A DNA stretch of 16,646 bases from a bacterium (GTDB lineage Bacteria > Bacteroidota > Bacteroidia > Bacteroidales > Muribaculaceae), in contig SFTJ01000061.1 of the NCBI GenBank assembly GCA_004563195.1, forward strand, positions 1 through 16,646, read 5' to 3'. The position numbers were made by a program, and so were the translations under genes. Positions 7,342-13,113 of the stretch are shown in pieces. Numbering within the stretch: the stretch's first letter is position 1; every line of letters begins with the position of its first letter. The notes under the pieces were generated by a model, which saw only the letters and a program-made list of their open reading frames with translations, did not search any database and was not told the origin of the DNA.

Positions 7342-7512
7342 AGAAAGGAAGAATAGGTCTGCCGAAGAGGTAAACCATGCGTCTTTCTAGTCAATAAAAG
7401 ATTATCGTCTGCTTCGGACCTCTTCGACATAGTTGTAAAGACCAGATAGAAAGATAACGGCTTGGAGCCTTTTTAGAGTATTAGTCCAGACAACTATTGA
7501 CCTATTCTTTAA
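7342..7512 (+). ncRNA. Candidate IS110 bridge RNA
   Basis: In IS110-group elements a bridge RNA encoded in the non-coding end pairs with donor and target DNA and guides the recombinase (established for IS621, RNA about 177 nt). Here, between a promoter and the transposase ATG, three exact stems form one three-way junction: closing stem AAGAATAGGTC (7349-7359) with GACCTATTCTT (7499-7509); first arm CGAAGAGGT (7363-7371) with ACCTCTTCG (7418-7426); second arm ATAGTTGT (7429-7436) with ACAACTAT (7490-7497). Only 1-3 unpaired bases separate them. The first loop contains a small hairpin TCTTT/AAAGA (7382-7386, 7397-7401), the second GGCT/AGCC (7459-7469). The length (about 170 nt), position before the transposase and two-loop design match a bridge RNA. 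I infer that loop 1 is the target-binding loop and loop 2 the donor-binding loop, from their order. Confidence 0.7.
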
Positions 7513-7538
7513 ATATTAACTTTATACTTTACAAAGTT

Positions 7539-7580
7539 ATGAAGAATTTATTTATTGGCATCGATTTCTCGAAAGAAAAA
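7539..7580 (+). pseudogene. IS110 family transposase, N-terminal fragment (14 codons)
   Basis: The ATG at 7539 opens MKNLFIGIDFSKEK, the typical start of IS110 DEDD transposases; the Asp of IGIDFSK would be the first catalytic acidic residue. At 7580 the frame enters the unrelated IS4-type mini-element and stops at a TAG near 7638. The rest of the transposase, including the serine-bearing Tnp20 domain, is absent. The bridge RNA could at best act with a transposase supplied elsewhere. Confidence 0.7.
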
Positions 7581-7728
7581 TATTGCTGTCCGATAAAACT
7601 TTTTTTGAGCCGGGCAGGAAAAATCAGGGCTGGCACCTAGTGCAGGAGTCAGCCCTTTTGGGTTACTTTGCTTTTACCACAAAACAAACAACCATGGGCA
7701 AAAGTAATCATTTTATCGGACAGCAATA
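7581..7728 (+). mobile_element. 148 bp mini-element derived from an IS4/DUF4372-type insertion sequence
   Basis: Perfect 18 bp inverted repeats bound the segment: TATTGCTGTCCGATAAAA at 7581-7598 and its reverse complement at 7711-7728. Inside are a hairpin with AGGGCTG/CAGCCCT arms (about 7627-7660) containing a nested GCAC/GTGC stem, and a transposase start at 7694 whose first codons read MGKSNHFIGQQ, which I recognise as the N-terminus of Bacteroidales IS4-like DUF4372 transposases. The right inverted repeat therefore lies inside the transposase's first codons. No clear target-site duplication is seen. It interrupts, and probably deleted the rest of, the IS110 copy. Confidence 0.7.
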
Positions 7729-7729
7729 A
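7694..7729 (+). pseudogene. IS4-type (DUF4372) transposase start, 11 codons only
   Basis: The ATG, preceded by an A/C-rich stretch good for translation in this phylum, encodes MGKSNHFIGQQ and then TAA at the element boundary. The assignment rests on recalled family N-termini. Without the DDE domain it has no transposase function. Confidence 0.6.
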
Positions 7730-7769
7730 TAAAAAACAAACCGCAATCGGGGGAAAAACTCGATTGCGG
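7728..7769 (-). terminator. Terminator of the beta-helix gene
   Basis: Minus strand: CCGCAATCG (7769-7761) pairs with CGATTGCGG (7749-7741), 9 perfect pairs, followed by a T-rich tract (7740-7728). The tail touches the end of the mini-element. Confidence 0.8.
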
Positions 7770-7816
7770 TCCATTGCCTCGCTACCACGCGTTGATGGCA
7801 GCGCTATGATTTAGAT

Positions 7817-9304
7817 TCATTTCTTTTGAAACTTCACGGTGTCACCCGTATTCTCGTTTCGTGCCACGTACACGCCTTCCACGAGTTCATCCACCTTAAG
7901 AGCCACTACAGGAGTCGACGACATCTTAGCCACTGTGCCGGTCATCGAGTAAACGGTGATAGGTGCTGCATTGGTAGCCTTCACTTCGCAAGCTTGAGCA
8001 TCGTATGTAAAGTTGTTGCTGCTTTGGGTCACCGATTCCACATTCGATGGTGTCTTATTTGCCGAAACAAATATCACCTCACCAAGTGTAGCTGTGTCAT
8101 ACTTGTCCCAAACCACCTTCGACACGCTCACCGAGTCTTGTTCTGCCACATTCCACACATTGCCTTGTGCGTAGCAAGTAACGGCATTGCTGCTATTGTT
8201 GTAGAAATCATAATCCACACCGCCGTTGCCATTGTTCTTGAATATGTTATTACCCGGGTTATAATCCTCGGCTGACGGATCATCGGTTTTACCGAAATTC
8301 ACATTGCCGGCTTTACCTATGATGGTAACGCCCCATAGGTTACCTTCAATCAGGTTACCTGTGGCATAAACATCCACCGGACCATAGATGCTTATACCGC
8401 TACCGCCGTTATTAGGATTGGTTTCGTTGCAGTTATGGGTGATAGAATTGCCTTCGAGAATCATTAGTGTGGCGGATGCACTCATCGCAGTCACGCCATA
8501 ACGACAATTAAACACGGTGTTGTTTAAAATTATTGTTTTACCACCGCCGTTCGAACCAATCAAGTCGGATACGGCGATACCGCCCACCTTTGTGGAATTG
8601 CTGTCGCCAATAATCATATTGCCCGCTATATAGTGTTCGCCATTAGCGCCCGGATTGGAAATATTTATCTGCGGACGGTTGGCGTTTTCGGTAGTATTAT
8701 GATAGAAATAGCAGTTTTCGATATTCAGCGGGTGTGCTGCATTGGCTGCCTGAGAAATAGCCGACGATGCGCCCTCGATAAAACGACAATTTTCTATTGA
8801 GGTAGTTCCATCAGTATTATTGAGAATCAACGTGCCTGATGTAGAAGCTTTGGTGCCATTGTAGCGGAATGTGCAATCTTTAAATCTGCAACTTGTGGTG
8901 GCACTGGTGCGTATTTGAGCATATTCATACACCACATTTCTCATTACTATTGAGCCATCGCCTTTCACATTTATGCCCTTAGGCTCGCAAAGATCGTCGA
9001 GTCGAGTAATCATAGCCGAGCTCAAGGGTTCGAAAAAGGCTTCTCCTCTCACGGTTATCTCCACTGCGTCGGCCAATTTTACCACGTCGCCCGACTCAAG
9101 CTTCAAGAGGTCGGTTGCCGCAATCTCGATATCCGACGATACGGTGTAGATTTGCGTGCCTTTTTTTACGGTCACACCCGATTCGGCTATCTTGGACAAA
9201 TCGGCAAATGTGTAAATACTATTATCGCCGGCTGTGGTGTAACCAACGGCAAACGCAGCCATCGAAGTAACTGAGGCTAAAATAAAAGTAAAAATTTTCT
9301 TCAT
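7817..9304 (-). CDS. Secreted right-handed beta-helix protein with a T9SS-like C-terminal tail
   Basis: The 495-residue protein begins with a signal peptide (MKKIFTFILASVTSMAAFA, likely cleaved after A19). Residues about 100-400 carry repeated short strands with Asn/Gly turns (for example IENCRFIEG, IENCYFYHN, ILNNTVFNC, ILEGNSIT), the pattern of pectate-lyase-like parallel beta-helix domains. The last 65 residues, with ITVYSMTGTVAKM, LVEGVYVARNENTG and VKFQKK at the end, resemble a type A sorting domain used by the type IX secretion system. So it is probably exported and attached to or released from the cell surface. Beta-helix folds occur in polysaccharide-degrading enzymes and adhesins; no catalytic motif is evident, so I assign no activity. 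It has its own promoter and terminator and is monocistronic. Confidence 0.85.
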   Translation of the reverse strand: MKKIFTFILASVTSMAAFAVGYTTAGDNSIYTFADLSKIAESGVTVKKGTQIYTVSSDIEIAATDLLKLESGDVVKLADAVEITVRGEAFFEPLSSAMITRLDDLCEPKGINVKGDGSIVMRNVVYEYAQIRTSATTSCRFKDCTFRYNGTKASTSGTLILNNTDGTTSIENCRFIEGASSAISQAANAAHPLNIENCYFYHNTTENANRPQINISNPGANGEHYIAGNMIIGDSNSTKVGGIAVSDLIGSNGGGKTIILNNTVFNCRYGVTAMSASATLMILEGNSITHNCNETNPNNGGSGISIYGPVDVYATGNLIEGNLWGVTIIGKAGNVNFGKTDDPSAEDYNPGNNIFKNNGNGGVDYDFYNNSSNAVTCYAQGNVWNVAEQDSVSVSKVVWDKYDTATLGEVIFVSANKTPSNVESVTQSSNNFTYDAQACEVKATNAAPITVYSMTGTVAKMSSTPVVALKVDELVEGVYVARNENTGDTVKFQKK

Positions 9305-9400
9305 AATAAAAGTGCTTTATATATTTAAATAATGAGTATCAACTACAATAAGTGACATAACTCCGGTCTCTGCACAGGTTTGCGCCCGATTGGTAATTTT

Positions 9401-9437
9401 GCTTGCAAATATAGCCAAAAATATACTATTTGCAAGC
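9401..9437 (-). promoter_or_regulatory. Promoter and 11 bp inverted-repeat operator candidate of the beta-helix gene
   Basis: The minus strand has TATATTTG (9413-9406) as -7 box, with CTTG (9436-9433) 19 bases upstream as a weak -33. GCTTGCAAATA (9401-9411) and TATTTGCAAGC (9427-9437) form a perfect inverted repeat with a 15-base spacer that covers both promoter elements, fitting a site for a dimeric regulator. The 5' UTR would be about 96 bases. Confidence 0.5.
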
Positions 9438-9551
9438 CAAACCGACCGAAATTCTGTCACTTATTTCAAAATTGCAAAATAAAAAAGCACTTTTTGTAAT
9501 ATCGAGAGTATTACTCGGAGATGCAAACGCTCGTGTTTCAAAGCGCTTACG

Positions 9552-9656
9552 TCACCCCACCACGCTAATCCACTCGCCGGGATTGGTGTCGTAGCTGAGC
9601 ACTTCGCCGGAAACAGGCGACACTATCTTGAGTTTGCCGCCTCGCTCGCAATAAAC
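9552..9656 (-). pseudogene. Remnant of a gene 3' end (34 codons)
   Basis: Between the beta-helix promoter and the OMP terminator, the minus strand holds an open frame from 9656 to a TGA at 9554-9552. It reads VYCERGGKLKIVSP then VSGEVLSYDTNPGEWISVVG. Codon choice (GGC, CTC, AAG, TAC, GAC) matches the real genes of the window. It starts just after two stop codons, has no start codon and no complete domain. The SPVSGEV stretch is loosely like lipoyl/biotinyl-type or GcvH-like folds, but this is too short to assign. Most likely the tail of a decayed gene. Confidence 0.35.
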
Positions 9657-9701
9657 CTATTACACTTGCACAATAATATTATCAAACTACATTTTTCTAC
9701 G

Positions 9702-9750
9702 AAAAAAAATCTCGGGCATCGCCAAACAAGCAGGTTAAGCGATGCCCGAG
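9702..9750 (-). terminator. Terminator of the outer-membrane protein gene
   Basis: A perfect 12 bp stem on the minus strand: CTCGGGCATCGC (9750-9739) with GCGATGCCCGAG (9722-9711), 16-base loop, followed by eight T (9709-9702). Confidence 0.9.
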
Positions 9751-9790
9751 TGTGGTATTATTGAATAAATAATTAATTACTCTTCGCTAT

Positions 9791-10420
9791 TTAGAAGAAA
9801 TAGGTGTAACGGATGTGCCAGGTGCGCAATTTGTGAGCGTTATCCTCAAGCAATATGGTCTTGAACGATTGGCTCAATCCCCACTCGTGGCTCACCGAAA
9901 TCTGCATCTTGCGCATCAATTCCACACCGAAGCCCACATGCATACCGAGCGATGTGGTGGTGTACTTCATATTGCCGCCATCGCTGTGCGCCAAAAGTAT
10001 GTTGATGCTGGGTCCTCCAAACACAAACGGATATATCTTGTTTTCGATGCCGTTGAGATTGATGTAGCGATACTTCAAGTTTAGTGGTATCTCCAGAACA
10101 TGCATCTTCATTTTCTCTTCAACAATGCCTTGCGATGCCCATATCTCGCGCTGTCCGAGCTGCAATGTGGCGGGTGTGAAATCATAGAGCAACGAGCCGT
10201 CTACGCCCATACCTATGCCGGGGAAAAATATTTCGCCGTTGATACCCAATGTTCCGCCCACCGATGTGCCGGTGTCGTACAACTTATAATCGCCGCGCTG
10301 ATAGGCTGGGAATGAATTGATGTTAGCTCCTGCCACTATACCCCAACGCGACTCTGCGTTGGCTGTCATCGCCATCACCAGCGACAACATTATCACTATT
10401 GTCGAAAATATTTTTTTCAT
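9791..10420 (-). CDS. Outer-membrane beta-barrel protein (PorT / OMP_b-brl type)
   Basis: The 209-residue protein starts with a signal peptide (MKKIFSTIVIMLSLVMAMTANA, likely cleaved after A22). The mature part begins with SRWGIVAGANINSF, an opening strand common in small Bacteroidota porin-family barrels. Alternating hydrophobic strands with glycine follow (VGGTLGINGEIFF, IYPFVFGGPSINILLA, TSLGMHVGFGVELM), and the chain ends WHIRYTYFF, with the terminal Phe recognised by the barrel-assembly machinery. Length fits an 8-10 strand barrel. Its ligand or role is unknown. It has its own promoter and a strong terminator, so it is monocistronic, and it diverges from the DUF59-lpxH pair. Confidence 0.85.
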   Translation of the reverse strand: MKKIFSTIVIMLSLVMAMTANAESRWGIVAGANINSFPAYQRGDYKLYDTGTSVGGTLGINGEIFFPGIGMGVDGSLLYDFTPATLQLGQREIWASQGIVEEKMKMHVLEIPLNLKYRYINLNGIENKIYPFVFGGPSINILLAHSDGGNMKYTTTSLGMHVGFGVELMRKMQISVSHEWGLSQSFKTILLEDNAHKLRTWHIRYTYFF

Positions 10421-10463
10421 CGTTTGTGTCTAAAAAATTCGTTTGTTTCTTCAAAATTATTTG

Positions 10464-10495
10464 CAAATCTACAAACTTTACTCCTTTTGCACAAA
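10464..10495 (-). promoter_or_regulatory. Promoter of the outer-membrane protein gene
   Basis: Minus strand TTTG (10495-10492) and TAGATTTG (10471-10464) are 20 bases apart, a full match to the Bacteroidota consensus. The predicted start is near 10458, with a 5' UTR of about 38 bases. Confidence 0.65.
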
Positions 10496-10631
10496 CTATT
10501 TTTCAATGGTTTTGCTTTTCGATGGCTTCATTTGTAGTTTTTTTACCACATATTTCAGTATATTCACATTTCTTATGCTTGCTTTTGCATCACTTTATGC
10601 CAAATTATGGCGGCTCTTGAGCCCCTTGCTC

Positions 10632-10662
10632 TTTGTTTTGTCGCCAAGATGCACTATCTTTG
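10632..10662 (+). promoter_or_regulatory. Promoter of the DUF59-lpxH unit
   Basis: TTTG (10632-10635) and TATCTTTG (10655-10662) are 19 bases apart. Transcription should start about 10666-10669, within a few bases of the DUF59 start codon at 10668, so the mRNA would be leaderless or nearly so. A 12-base palindrome GGCTCTTGAGCC lies just upstream (about 10612-10623). Confidence 0.6.
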
Positions 10663-10667
10663 CATCT

Positions 10668-10988
10668 ATGGACGAAAAGAAACGACTCGAAATAGAAGAA
10701 AACATCGTAAAGATGCTAAAAACCGTCTACGACCCCGAAATTCCCGTAGACATATATAATCTTGGACTTGTGTACAGTATCGTGGTTTGCGACGATGGTA
10801 CTGTGAAAATCGATATGACGCTCACTGCGCCCAACTGCCCTGCCAGCGATTTCATCTTTGAAGATGTGAGCATGAAGGTGGGCAGCATCGATGGCGTCAC
10901 TTCGGTGGAAACCAACCTCGTGTTCGAACCCGAATGGGACAAGGATATGATGAGCGAAGAAGCCAAACTCGAACTCGGTTTCCTCTAA
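10668..10988 (+). CDS. DUF59 / MIP18-family iron-sulfur assembly protein
   Basis: A 106-residue cytoplasmic protein of the DUF59 (SufT/MIP18-like) family, whose members help mature Fe-S proteins. Visible signatures are DPEIPVDIYNLGLVY (about 22-36) and TAPNC57-PAS (about 53-60), with the conserved cysteine that can bind a metal or cluster. The whole protein is one such domain. The frame is open further upstream, to 10443, but that part is low-complexity, lies in promoter DNA and lacks family similarity, so I choose the ATG at 10668. It precedes lpxH by 18 bases and is probably cotranscribed; a functional tie between them is not evident. No other suf gene is in the window. Confidence 0.9.
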   Translation: MDEKKRLEIEENIVKMLKTVYDPEIPVDIYNLGLVYSIVVCDDGTVKIDMTLTAPNCPASDFIFEDVSMKVGSIDGVTSVETNLVFEPEWDKDMMSEEAKLELGFL

Positions 10989-11006
10989 ACACTTACCCTA
11001 TTGGCA

Positions 11007-11759
11007 ATGGCGGGCAAATACACATATTTTATTAGCGACACGCACTTGGGGGCTGCCTATTTGAGCAATCCCCGCGAGAGCGAACTCCGCGTAGTGCGTT
11101 GGCTGCAATCCATCAAGGACTCGGCTGAGCGCATCTATCTCCTCGGCGACATCATCGACTATTGGTTTGAATACCGCAATGTGGTGCCGCGGGGCTTTGT
11201 GCGCTTTTTCGGAAAACTTGCCGAACTTGCCGACGCGGGAATTGCCATAACTTGGATTACCGGCAACCATGATATATGGATTTTCGACTATCTGCCCTCC
11301 GAACTGGGCATTAAGGTGGTGACGGGCACCATCACCGAGCAGATTGGCAATCACCGATTCCTGCTCGATCATGGCGATAAGGTGGGCTGCCAGCCGCGCG
11401 GTTTCCGCCTGATGTCGGCTGTGTTCCACAATCGCTTCTGCCAGCGTCTCTACGCCACCTTGCATCCTCGATTGACCATGCCCTTTGCCTACTACTGGTC
11501 GAAAAGCAATCGCTTGAAGCGCAGCGCCGAAAGCATTGCTCAAGAAAACGAGCGCGGACTGAAAATTCTGCGCGATTTCTCCGAACAACATTCGGCTACC
11601 CACCCCGATGTGGATTTCTACATTTTCGGCCACATGCATGTGGTGAACGACTCGCTGCTCTCGAGCGGCAAACGCATGGTGGTGCTCGGCGAATGGATTA
11701 ACGGCAACACTTTCGCTCGCTTCGATGGCGAAAATCTCGAACTTCTCCACTTCGACTAA
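11007..11759 (+). CDS. lpxH: UDP-2,3-diacylglucosamine diphosphatase (LpxH-type)
   Basis: Hydrolyses UDP-2,3-diacylglucosamine to lipid X and UMP in lipid A synthesis, at the inner face of the inner membrane. The 250 residues carry the full metallophosphoesterase set: S10-D11-T-H13-L-G, G47-D48-I-I-D, G86-N87-H88-D89, D121-H122-G-D and G208-H-M-H211, matching the two-metal site of LpxH. The segment with YYWSKSNRLKRSAESIA (about 162-178) is in the position of the lid over the acyl chains. I prefer the ATG at 11007; a TTG at 11001 would add two residues. Some Bacteroidota paralogues of this fold have unproven substrates, so the specific reaction is inferred from the family. Confidence 0.85.
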   Translation: MAGKYTYFISDTHLGAAYLSNPRESELRVVRWLQSIKDSAERIYLLGDIIDYWFEYRNVVPRGFVRFFGKLAELADAGIAITWITGNHDIWIFDYLPSELGIKVVTGTITEQIGNHRFLLDHGDKVGCQPRGFRLMSAVFHNRFCQRLYATLHPRLTMPFAYYWSKSNRLKRSAESIAQENERGLKILRDFSEQHSATHPDVDFYIFGHMHVVNDSLLSSGKRMVVLGEWINGNTFARFDGENLELLHFD

Positions 11760-11792
11760 CTCGCTCACTTATAACACTTAATTATTTACAAT

Positions 11793-11830
11793 AAGGTAGC
11801 ATCTCAGCCGTTTTGCTGCCTTTAATTTTT
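11793..11830 (+). terminator. Probable terminator of the DUF59-lpxH unit
   Basis: AAGGTAGCA (11793-11801) pairs with TGCTGCCTT (11814-11822; one G-T pair) around a 12-base loop, followed by TAATTTTT. It begins 33 bases after lpxH. The T-tract is interrupted, so strength is uncertain. Confidence 0.55.
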
Positions 11831-12184
11831 GTCCGTTTAATCCCTTTTGCACTTTCATTTCCTTAGCTGAGACAAGTGTTAAAATGTGTAAATAGAGCAA
11901 TATTACCAAATTATTTGGCATTTTGCTATATATTTTGCCGATATTTTGTTAACTTTACCTTGTCGATGACTTCTGGAAGCGCTCGTTTGAGCATTTTTCT
12001 ACATCATCGTCATTACAACTTCTCACAAGTTTCCGGATAGATTAAGAAATTAACGATTTTTAACAATCAAGGTTTTCAAACTAAAACAAAACACAAATCG
12101 CTAATTTTCAATACTATACAAACAAAGTGAGATATTAAAGCTAAAAAACAAATCAAAAAACATGTTTTATAGCATAGTTTTTTA
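11831..12184. other. AT-rich non-coding stretch
   Basis: No gene is visible. Its first part contains the 3' halves of complementary pairs that start before the lpxH terminator (see findings). A weak GCTC/GAGC hairpin followed by five T lies near 11980-12000. The rest is AT-rich with no assigned function. Confidence 0.4.
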
Positions 12185-12216
12185 TTTGCTCAGTCAAAAT
12201 ATTGGATGCATCTTTG
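12185..12216 (+). promoter_or_regulatory. Promoter of a short non-coding unit before ispD
   Basis: TTTG (12185-12188) and CATCTTTG (12209-12216, one mismatch to TAnnTTTG) are 20 bases apart. The predicted start is about 12220-12223. The next terminator is only 90 bases away. Confidence 0.45.
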
Positions 12217-12221
12217 CAACA

Positions 12222-12312
12222 TAAACCTAAAACAATCTTTTTTACCTTAAAAAATTATACCTATTGAAGACGTTAAAGAGGGACTTTGATGAAAAGTCCC
12301 TCTTTATTATTT
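12222..12312 (+). ncRNA. Candidate small RNA upstream of ispD
   Basis: About 90 bases lie between a plausible promoter and a strong intrinsic terminator, with no coding capacity. ispD has a separate promoter further on, so this unit need not be its leader. The 5' part is A/U-rich and unstructured, the 3' part is the terminator stem. No family recognised. Confidence 0.4.
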
Positions 12313-12313
12313 T
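12275..12313 (+). terminator. Strong intrinsic terminator
   Basis: AAAGAGGGACTTT (12275-12287) pairs perfectly with AAAGTCCCTCTTT (12293-12305) over 13 bp with a 5-base loop, then a T-rich tail (ATTATTTT). Confidence 0.85.
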
Positions 12314-12374
12314 CTGCGTCGGAATGGCATTTAAAAATTTCGCCGCGGTATTTCGTAAACAAGCCACAATTTCG

Positions 12375-12382
12375 TAATTTTG
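12375..12382 (+). promoter_or_regulatory. -7 box of the ispD-recG promoter
   Basis: TAATTTTG matches TAnnTTTG; TTTC at 12351-12354, 20 bases upstream, is a weak -33. The predicted start is near 12388, giving a 5' UTR of about 54 bases that includes a small TCGGC/GCCGA hairpin. Confidence 0.5.
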
Positions 12383-12441
12383 CATTAGTAACTCGGCTAT
12401 GCCGAATAATTTTCACCAATAATTAGAAAAAGCACAACATA

Positions 12442-13113
12442 ATGACTCGATATGCAATAATAGTGGCTGGCGGCAGCGGCACGCGGTTCGGCTCCGAAAT
12501 GCCCAAGCAATTTCTGCCTTTAGCCGGCAAAACGGTGCTGATGCAAACCATCACGCATTTTGCCGCCGTGCCCGATACCAAAATCATAGTAGTGATTCCT
12601 GCCTCGGCACGCGAATTGTGGACTAAGCTGTGCCTCGAGCATAAGTTCACCATTGAGCATACCTTGGTTAATGGCGGCAGTTCTCGCTTCGAATCGGTAA
12701 AGAATGCCTTAATCACCATCAAGCCCTGCCCGGGTGACTTGATTGCCGTGCACGACGCTGTGCGACCGCTCATAGGGCCTGAGCACATCGAGCGAATTTT
12801 CAACGAGGCTGCTCGCCACGGCAGCGCCATTCCGGTGGTCAACGTCACCGACAGCATTCGCCAAGTGGGCGATGACGGCAACTCCATAGCTCTTTCGCGC
12901 GCATCGCTCCGAGCTGTGCAGACTCCGCAAACTTTCAGTGCCGATGCCCTAATTAATGCCTATGATGTGCCGTATGCCGACTTTTTCACCGACGATGCTT
13001 CGGTGTTTGAGCACGCCGGCAACTCGGTTCACCTCGTTGACGGCGACGTTAACAATATAAAAATCACGCACCCAAACGATTTGATGATTGCCGAGTATCT
13101 GCTTAAACAATGA
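12442..13113 (+). CDS. ispD: 2-C-methyl-D-erythritol 4-phosphate cytidylyltransferase
   Basis: Third step of the MEP isoprenoid pathway: transfers CMP from CTP to methylerythritol 4-phosphate. The 223 residues show the nucleotidyltransferase P-loop-like AGGSGTRFGSEMPKQF (9-24; R15 and K22 are the catalytic positions), H104-D-A-V-R-P, Q160-T-P-Q-T-F, T183-DDASVFE and GDVNNIKIT (201-209) before PNDL. Length is close to the E. coli enzyme. It overlaps recG by 4 bases (ATGA), so the two are translationally coupled. The same fold includes ribitol-phosphate cytidylyltransferases, but nothing nearby suggests that pathway. Confidence 0.93.
   Translation: MTRYAIIVAGGSGTRFGSEMPKQFLPLAGKTVLMQTITHFAAVPDTKIIVVIPASARELWTKLCLEHKFTIEHTLVNGGSSRFESVKNALITIKPCPGDLIAVHDAVRPLIGPEHIERIFNEAARHGSAIPVVNVTDSIRQVGDDGNSIALSRASLRAVQTPQTFSADALINAYDVPYADFFTDDASVFEHAGNSVHLVDGDVNNIKITHPNDLMIAEYLLKQ

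Larger units (their letters stand above)
7251..7580 (+). mobile_element. Left-end remnant of an IS110-family insertion sequence
   Basis: This stretch keeps the non-coding left end and first 14 codons of an IS110-type element; the rest is lost at 7580, where an IS4-type mini-element begins. The exact left boundary is not certain. I place it near 7250 because homology to repeat units 1 and 2 stops there, but it could lie anywhere up to about 7320. Inside are a perfect 8 bp hairpin (AAAGCGAC 7266-7273 with GTCGCTTT 7277-7284), a promoter, a structured RNA and the transposase start. No right end is visible in the window. Confidence 0.65.

Noticed and set aside
7437..7489. Match of the donor-binding loop to the IS110 left end
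   Set aside because: I looked for complementarity to sequence at 7250-7320 and found only 4-5 base matches, which is not enough to fix the left boundary; the right end is missing.
7826..8275. 149-codon plus-strand frame
   Set aside because: Antisense to the beta-helix gene, with His/Cys-rich composition typical of reverse-strand shadows.
10443..10667. 75-codon N-terminal extension of the DUF59 gene
   Set aside because: Low-complexity, lies in the divergent promoter region and is not part of the DUF59 family; the promoter lies inside it.
11001..11006. TTG start for lpxH
   Set aside because: The ATG two codons later gives the normal N-terminus; TTG adds only two residues.
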